DNA from: Coniochaeta sp. PMI_546
Lineage: Eukaryota > Ascomycota > Sordariomycetes > Coniochaetales > Coniochaetaceae
Length of the DNA stretch: 64,000 bases
Direction: 5' to 3'
Assembly (NCBI GenBank): GCA_021432605.1
Contig: MU271146.1
Location: 248,001 to 312,000 of the forward strand
Position numbers and translations under genes: made by a program
Shown: in pieces, positions 58,050-64,000 of the stretch
Layout of the letters: every line of letters begins with the position of its first letter
How positions within the stretch are numbered: the first letter of the stretch is position 1
The notes under the pieces: model-generated
Told to the model about the DNA's origin: nothing
Databases searched by the model: none
The model's input: the letters and a program-made list of their open reading frames with translations, nothing else

Positions 58050-59985
58050 ATGGATACCGACCAGCCAAGCTCACTCGACGACCGTCGCAACCAACAGGTC
58101 GACAATGCCATTCGAGCCATCCGTGAGAAGAGACCTCTACCCGAGATCGACTTTACCATCCACGTCATGGAAGATGGCACCCAAGTAAATACGAATGAAC
58201 GAGTCTGCAAAGGTTAGAAATATATCCTGTCGCGCCGTCGTGTCGGCGGTATCGTCGCGCTTCCTCGCCCTCACGCGTGGCTGACATGGTCGTATCCGTA
58301 TCACAGATGTCCAGGCTCCCGCCATGTTCAAGCCTACCGACGAGCAGTTTTTCGAGGATGAGACGCACCAGAAACCCAACATCGCCTTTCTCAAGCAACA
58401 TTTCTATCGCGAAGGTCGTCTCACAGAGGAGCAAGCCCTGTGGATCATCAAGAAGGGCACCGAGATACTGCGCTCCGAACCCAACCTCCTGGAGATGGAT
58501 GCCCCCATCACCGTGTGCGGCGATGTCCACGGCCAGTACTACGACCTTATGAAATTGTTCGAGGTTGGCGGCGACCCTGCCGACACCCGCTATCTCTTCC
58601 TCGGTGATTACGTCGATCGAGGCTACTTCAGCATCGAATGCGTGCTATATCTGTGGTGTCTGAAGATCCACTACCCGAAGACGCTCTGGCTGCTGCGCGG
58701 GAACCACGAATGCCGCCATCTTACCGACTACTTCACCTTCAAGCTCGAGTGCAAACATAAGTACTCCGAGGTCATATACGAAGCCTGCATGGAGTCCTTC
58801 TGCAGCTTGCCTCTTGCCGCTGTCATGAACAAACAGTTTCTTTGTATTCACGGTGGCCTCAGCCCCGAGCTCCATACACTCGACGACCTCAGAAGTGTAC
58901 GTGCCGGTCCATGATCCTCTAACATACATGACTTCTTGTCGCTAACGCTTTTTTTTAGATTGACCGCTTCCGTGAGCCGCCAACACAGGGGTTGATGTGC
59001 GATATCCTCTGGGCCGATCCGCTAGAGGACTTTGGCCAGGAGAAGTCGAGTGATTACTTTGTTCACAACCACGTCCGAGGCTGCTCATACTTCTTCTCGT
59101 ACCACGCCGCATGCTCGTTTCTGGAGAAGAATAACCTTCTCTCCATCATCCGCGCTCACGAAGCGCAGGATGCCGGCTATCGGATGTACCGCAAGACTCG
59201 CACCACCGGTTTCCCTAGTGTCATGACGATTTTCTCCGCTCCGAACTACCTGGACGTATACAACAACAAGGCGGCTGTTCTGAAGTACGAAAACAACGTA
59301 ATGAACATCCGACAGTTTAACTGCACACCACATCCGTACTGGCTGCCCAACTTCATGGACGTCTTCACATGGTCGCTTCCTTTCGTTGGAGAGAAGATCA
59401 CGGACATGCTGATCGCCATCCTGAGCACGTGCTCCGAGGAGGAACTTAAGGACGACGCCACGAGCCCGTCTTCTGGACCGGTCTCGCCACCGCTCTCTTC
59501 AGCGGCGCTTAACGATCCTGATTCGATTGAGTTTAAGAGGCGCGCGATCAAGAACAAGATCTTGGCGATTGGACGCTTGTCGCGCGTCTTCCAGGTCCTG
59601 CGAGAGGAGTCGGAGAGGGTCACCGAGCTCAAGACCGTGTCCGGGGGACGCCTACCGGCTGGCACGCTCATGCTCGGAGCCGAGGGTATCAAGAACGCCA
59701 TCAGCAGTTTCGAGGACGCGCGCAAGGTCGACCTGCAGAACGAGCGGCTACCTCCCAGTCACGAGGAGGTCATGAGGCAGACGGCCGAGGAGAGAGAACA
59801 GGCCCTGAAGAGGGCGGCGCGGGAGGCCGAGAACGACAAGAAGCTACAGACTCTTTCGAGGCGATTGAGCACGTGAGTCGACACAATACTCCATGCGTTG
59901 CGCTTTGCAATTGTTTTTTCTTCTTTTTTTCTTCTATCCCTATCCACTATAGCTAACAGTTCCTAGGGACCGCAAAGGACGGTAA
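58050..59985 (+). CDS. cna1: Calcineurin A catalytic subunit (Ca2+/calmodulin-dependent protein phosphatase 2B)
   Basis: Exons 58050-58212, 58307-58896, 58959-59872 and probably 59967-59985 give 561 residues. This Ser/Thr phosphatase acts with calcineurin B and calmodulin in calcium signalling. The metallophosphatase motifs are intact: GDVHGQYYD (about residue 126), [10 protein letters not shown] and [10 protein letters not shown]. The calcineurin-B-binding helix is [20 protein letters not shown]. The calmodulin-binding segment is [20 protein letters not shown], and the autoinhibitory region contains [20 protein letters not shown]. If the last intron (59873-59966, branch GCTAAC) is not removed, translation stops at 59876 after LSRRLST; splicing adds DRKGR. 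Both forms keep every domain. The splice choice is inferred from consensus sites. Confidence 0.96.
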
Positions 59986-60793
59986 TTCATGGCTGTATAG
60001 TAGTGCGGTGTTGGCAGCGAGGCAGATACCATAAATGACTTGGCAACGTCTGGACGACGGGCTGAAGGTCGCGCAAATGCAACGGAATTCATGACTTGAG
60101 AGGGATTGTATGCGAGGGTTCCTTCCCGTCTTTCGAATTGTTTGGGCTTAACCCTAGAATCAGCAATGAAAAACCTCTTTCCCATCAAAGTCAACTTCAT
60201 TCACTAGGTAGACTGATACCTCAATCAAAGATGAGTCAAACGATCCCCTTGGAATTGAAGGCGCCCGATTCACAGCGTGGAGACAGTTCGTACCTCCTGT
60301 TGTATGATGGGTAGACTACTCAGTGTGTCAGCTCATGGTTCAGTAGCTACGCATCGCGGGTTGAAGGTCCGAGTTTAGACGTGCTTTGTTTAGGCTCTAC
60401 CCTAGAGACCAGGTAGCAATAGAACAGATGTTGATGATGGGATGAAAGCTCCGTTTCGTATGTGTTTAGCTGCCTTACTCGAGGTTGTAGTCAGTGGTGA
60501 CAGGTGTCGTAGCGCCTTTGAGCCAACTGCACCTCTTACATGAAGACCCGAGTCGCTGCACCTAAGAATCGGGTTTCTAGTGCACGGTAGCCTTCGTTTG
60601 TGTTCCGTAAAACTTAAATCGTAGCTTTAGTATAGCACATGGCTTAGAGATAGATGCCACTTAACATGAACAGAGATTTTAACAGTGAAGACCAAGGTGC
60701 GATGTGCTTATGCTCGGAGCCAAGAGCACAACAGCACAACTAGTTTGGGTCGCAAGCTATCAAGCTCAAAAACGTGGCTCCAGATATACATCA
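59986..60793. other. Intergenic region between calcineurin A and tRNA-Pro
   Basis: These 0.8 kb should hold the calcineurin 3' UTR. Only short frames are seen, and no gene is recognised. Confidence 0.4.
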
Positions 60794-60877
60794 GGCCTGA
60801 TGGTCTAGTCGTATGATTCCTGCTTTGGGTTTGCACACAATTGCAGGAGGTCCCGGGTTCAAATCCCGGTCAGGCCC
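60794..60877 (+). tRNA. tRNA-Pro(TGG), with 12-nt intron
   Basis: Acceptor GGCCTGA pairs with TCAGGCC, discriminator C. The D arm is GGTCTAGTCGTATGATT. The anticodon stem CCTGC/GCAGG is perfect. The anticodon TGG is at 60826-60828, and a 12-nt intron (60830-60841) sits at the canonical position. The T arm CCGGG-TTCAAAT-CCCGG is perfect. A degenerate copy lies about 60 bp downstream. Confidence 0.92.
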
Positions 60878-61540
60878 CACCATTTTTTGAAGCCCTGCTT
60901 CAAGCATATTCGTTTTTGGCTCTCGAAGCTTTGGCGACCATATAGTATGGATTCCTGCTTTGTATTGCACTCGATTGCAGGGGTTCACAGTCCCAGTACT
61001 GTGCATCTTGAATTATTTTGCCGCAAGCCCGCGAATTGTAGCTGTTTTACTATGCAGTACTATGGTAGATAGGAGGTGGCCTCGCCTCTCGGAGCCCAGC
61101 ACCTCAGTACATTGCAGCCCCCCGTAAGTCCCCCTATATCCGGCGGAGAACCGGCGGAGCAGGCCGTGACCTCATTTTTGGCTACGCTCCCAAGCGGGGC
61201 GGCACTGGCGTTAATGTGTCTTCGCAGCCGGGTCGTCGAGAGCCGAAGAGATAACCTAACCGTCATAGATCGCGTGCTTCGGGCGGCGCTAAATAGGCGA
61301 ACTGTCGCATCGCCCGGTATCTACATGCAAAAGATTTAACGAATAAGAAAGACATCTCCTTGATCGGACCTATTTACTGTTCTTCTGTAGTTGTTGACCT
61401 GTCTCTCACTTGTCTGCTCGTTTCCGGGAATTGGTACTAGTTTTCGCCTCCGTGCAAGCACCGCATACTGTCTACGTGAACACCACTAGGAGGACATTCA
61501 AATCTCGGTCCTGTCTGACATATATCGGGGTACGGCCAAA
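60878..61540. promoter_or_regulatory. Region between tRNA-Pro and the Vba-like gene
   Basis: These 0.66 kb contain a tRNA-Pro relic at about 60935-60995 and the promoter of the MFS gene at 61541. The rest is unremarkable. Confidence 0.4.
60935..60995 (+). pseudogene. Partial, decayed copy of tRNA-Pro
   Basis: The stretch from GACCATATAGTATGG to GTCCCAG aligns with bases ~9-65 of the intact tRNA-Pro 140 bp upstream. ATTCCTGCTTTG and ATTGCAGG are shared around an intron-like middle (TATTGCACTCG against GGTTTGCACACA). The acceptor arms and the T-stem pairing are lost, and the anticodon position reads TGT. It looks like a tandem duplicate that has decayed. Confidence 0.6.
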
Positions 61541-63289
61541 ATGGTGTCCCAAGAAGCCACTATTCCCGACACAGAGCGGAACGGGAACGGCACGTCTGAC
61601 CCTCACAGTGAGACGACGCCTCTTCTAAGCGGCGGGGACCCCAACAAGCATGCCGCAAGCTCCTCAGCTTCCTCACAGGACGGCGAGGCCGTCATCCTCG
61701 CGGCCCCGGAGTCGACAGCACGCCTATGGCTGATCCTAGGCACGGCCTACGTCGGTGTCTTCTTCGGCGCCGTGGACGCGAGCATCATTGCCACGCTGGC
61801 GGGGCCCATCAGCAGCGAGTTTCACTCCCTGTCTCTGATATCGTGGCTGGCGACGGCGTACCTGATCGCCAATGCGGCGTGCCAGCCGCTGAGCGGACGG
61901 CTGACGGACATCTTCGGCCGTGGCAACGGCTTGGTGTTTAGCAATGTCATGTTTGCGATCGGAAACGCGATATGCGGCTTCTCCCAGGGCGAGGGGACCA
62001 TGATATTCGGGCGGGTGGTTGCTGGTGTCGGTGGCGGCGGGCTGATGAGCATCTCGACCTTCTTGGCGAGTGATCTTGTGCCGTTGAGGAAGAGGGGAAT
62101 TGTTCAGGGGCTGGGGAATATTGCTTATGGGTGAGTGAGGATCAAGGCTTGGAGGTATCTCGTGGTGCTAACGTCCATGTGCAGATCTGGCGCAATGCTG
62201 GGCGGCGTTTTCGGTGGGTTTATCAACGACACCTCGTCGTATGGCTGGCGGCTCGCCTTCCTGGTCCAGGTGCCCGTCGTGGTCGTCTCTGCCATCCTCG
62301 TCTTCTTCCTCGTCAAGGTGCCCCCAAAGGTGTCCAACAAGTCGCTCGTGTCTCGGATCGACTTCACGGGAGCTTTCTTGATCATCGCCTTCCTCGTCAC
62401 CCTTTTGCTCGGCCTCAACGCAGGCGGTAATTTGGTTCCTTGGACCCACCCCCTCGTGCTGGTCACCATCCCCAGCTCCGTCGTCCTTCTCGTCGCGCTG
62501 GTCTGGTGGGAGGCCAAGGCTCCCCAGCCCATCATCCCCGTGCGACTACTCGCTGACCGCACTGTCTTCGCCGCTTGCATCACCAACCTCGTCTGCACCA
62601 TGGTCGTCATGATGGCCATCTTCTACGTGCCGCTGTACATGCAGGTGCTCGGCTACAGCGCCACGCAGGCCGCACTGCGTATCCTCGCCTCCCCTCTTGG
62701 CGTCTGCTTTTCCTCAGTCGGGGCCGGGTATATTATGAAGAAGACGGGTCGGTACGTCGGGCTCGGCATCGCAGTCGTAGTCATGCAACTGGGCGGCGTG
62801 GTGCTGCTGACGATGCTGGACGACACGTCGTCGCCGTGGCTGCCGTTCCTGGGCATGATGCTCAACGGTGGCGGGTACGGCGGAATGCTGACCGTCACGC
62901 TGCTGGCTTGCATCGCGGCCGTGGACCACGCGCACCAGGCCGTCATCACGTCTGCCACATACGCGTTCCGTAGTGTGGGCGCGACGTTAGGCATCACGAT
63001 AGCCTCGACGGTGTACCAGAACATCCTCAAGACGAAGCTGTGGGAGCGGTTCGGGGACTTGCCGGGCGCGGCGGCCGAGATTGCGAAGATAAGGGATGAT
63101 CTCGACGAACTGAAGCATCTTCCCGAGGGGTGGCATGATGGTGTTCTCGCGTCGTTTATGGAGGCTTTTAGGGGCGTTTGGCTCACGGCGCTGGGGTTGA
63201 TGGTCGTCGGCCTGGTGTTTACGTCGCTGATGAAGCAGCATAAACTTCACTCGAACTTGGAGAGGCAGGAGGACAATGATGAGGAATAG
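61541..63289 (+). CDS. MFS transporter, Vba/Fnx-type vacuolar amino-acid transporter-like
   Basis: Exons 61541-62130 and 62185-63289 give 564 residues; the junction restores NIAYGSGAMLGGVFGG. A ~65-residue hydrophilic N-terminus contains the acidic dileucine-like SETTPLLSGG, a typical vacuolar sorting signal. Membrane helices begin LWLILGTAYVGVFFGAVDAS, followed by SLISWLATAYLIANAACQPL, then motif A GRLTDIFGRGNG and GRVVAGVGGGGLMSISTFLA. About 12-14 helices are present. The VDASIIATL block and the sorting signal suit yeast Vba1-3 and fission yeast Fnx1, which load basic amino acids into the vacuole; some relatives are drug exporters, so the substrate is open. Confidence 0.9.
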
Positions 63290-63963
63290 GCGGTCTCTGA
63301 GCATTGGCGGCTTGACGGGGTGGTCAGATTGCTCTGAGGGGTAAAGAGGTAGTGCGTCTGGCATAGGTATATGCAGTGGACGCCCCGGACTATCGTATGA
63401 AGAAGTGGTAGACAAGTAGAGGGCAACAAAAGCGGTACTATTTCCAGGTGGCTCATGCAATTTTGCTATGTCCTTGTGTGAGCTGAGGCGTTCAGGGGTA
63501 AGTCTGCTTAGTGACCAATTCAGCTTCGCATGAGGTACAACATGTTTCACGCGCTCATTGTTTCGACGCATTGCAATTATCTTCTTCGAATCACGACGCA
63601 GGTCCTGGGTTTGAGCGAAGGAGGGAGTGCCGTGGCTCCACGCCTTTTGTTGCGTGTTTATTGAAAGGAGCCTCAGGCGCGACCTCTTTGGATGGAGCGC
63701 ACCTGGCAGCAATTCTAACAAGTCAATCTCACTGTGCATCTGTTAACGTCGATATCTGTTAACTTCGAGAGCGTCAGTTCACAAATTACACCCTCGTCAC
63801 CGCTCGTGGGTCAGGGCAACCAGGCCCGGTCCTAAACCTCTCTCTGTGGTATTGCTCATCTTCGTACCCTCCTACTCCCCTTCGCTCTCTCAACCTCATA
63901 CCATTTCAGCTGCAAACTATCCATCCAAACAACGACACACTCCGGATATCCAAACTCGCCATA
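63290..63963. promoter_or_regulatory. Intergenic region at the right edge
   Basis: These 0.67 kb contain the MFS 3' UTR. From about 63830 there is a C/T-rich stretch that looks like a promoter and leader for a gene starting at 63964. Confidence 0.45.
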
Positions 63964-64000
63964 ATGGCGGGTTCGTTGGATCTGAGAAAGTACGCTCTCA
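63964..64000 (+). CDS. Possible gene start, truncated by the window edge
   Basis: An ATG (context CCATAATGG) opens a frame of 12 codons, MAGSLDLRKYAL, before the sequence ends. The upstream 130 bp are pyrimidine-rich like other leaders in this window. The product cannot be identified from so few residues. Confidence 0.45.
   Translation, partial: MAGSLDLRKYAL

Noticed and set aside
62987-63739. 250-codon minus-strand frame overlapping the Vba-like gene
   Set aside because: It lies largely antisense to conserved transporter helices and has no motif.
1-64000. CRISPR arrays, bacterial operons, rRNA genes or intact transposons
   Set aside because: No spaced direct repeats, rRNA sequence, transposase or reverse transcriptase frames, or terminal repeats were seen; the only regular repeats are the 14-bp array and short microsatellites.

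Overview
The window looks like nuclear DNA of a filamentous ascomycete (Pezizomycotina, most likely Sordariomycetes). Genes have short GT-AG introns of about 40-200 nt with CTAAC/CTGAC-type branch sites. Fungal-specific genes are present: homoaconitase of the aminoadipate lysine pathway, a Zn2Cys6 regulator, a yeast-type ELO elongase and a chromodomain/HDA-complex subunit. The tRNA genes carry introns. I reassembled every spliced gene by hand, and each model listed with exons keeps its reading frame across all junctions. The species cannot be named from this sequence.

Layout. 1-11 kb is gene-poor: one disordered conserved-looking protein (5.76-6.75 kb) between two long stretches with no recognisable gene. 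11.2-22 kb holds an ER fatty-acid elongase, cytochrome c oxidase subunit Cox6, a 1,316-residue chromodomain protein resembling the CDP-2/Hda2-3 scaffold of a histone deacetylase complex, and a nine-exon amidohydrolase with a signal peptide. 22.4-33 kb holds an interrupted tRNA-like element, a small unknown protein, an ICln/Lot5-type protein, a medium-chain dehydrogenase/reductase, a PDR16-type Sec14 protein, DNA polymerase alpha subunit B, the spliceosomal protein MFAP1, an intron-containing tRNA-Leu(TAA) and a 14-bp tandem repeat. 33.4-40 kb holds a DHA2-type MFS transporter and a Zn2Cys6 transcription factor. 41.5-48 kb is a compact housekeeping block: homoaconitase, tRNA isopentenyltransferase and Sec61 alpha. 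50-60 kb holds a 1,701-residue ABCC transporter, a p34/AAGAB-like adaptin-binding protein and calcineurin A. 60.8-64 kb holds an intron-containing tRNA-Pro(TGG) with a decayed partial copy, a Vba-like vacuolar MFS transporter and the first codons of a possible gene that runs off the end.

Most genes are housekeeping and not functionally linked. They sit in divergent pairs (elongase/COX6, PDR16-like/POL12, MOD5/SEC61) and convergent pairs (ICln/MDR, POL12/MFAP1, LYS4/MOD5). There is no secondary-metabolite backbone gene, intact transposon, CRISPR array or rRNA gene. I found no convincing new multi-gene system. The most notable items are the secreted-looking amidohydrolase, the chromodomain/HDA scaffold, the interrupted tRNA-like element, the tandem array beside tRNA-Leu, and the possible dual start of MOD5.
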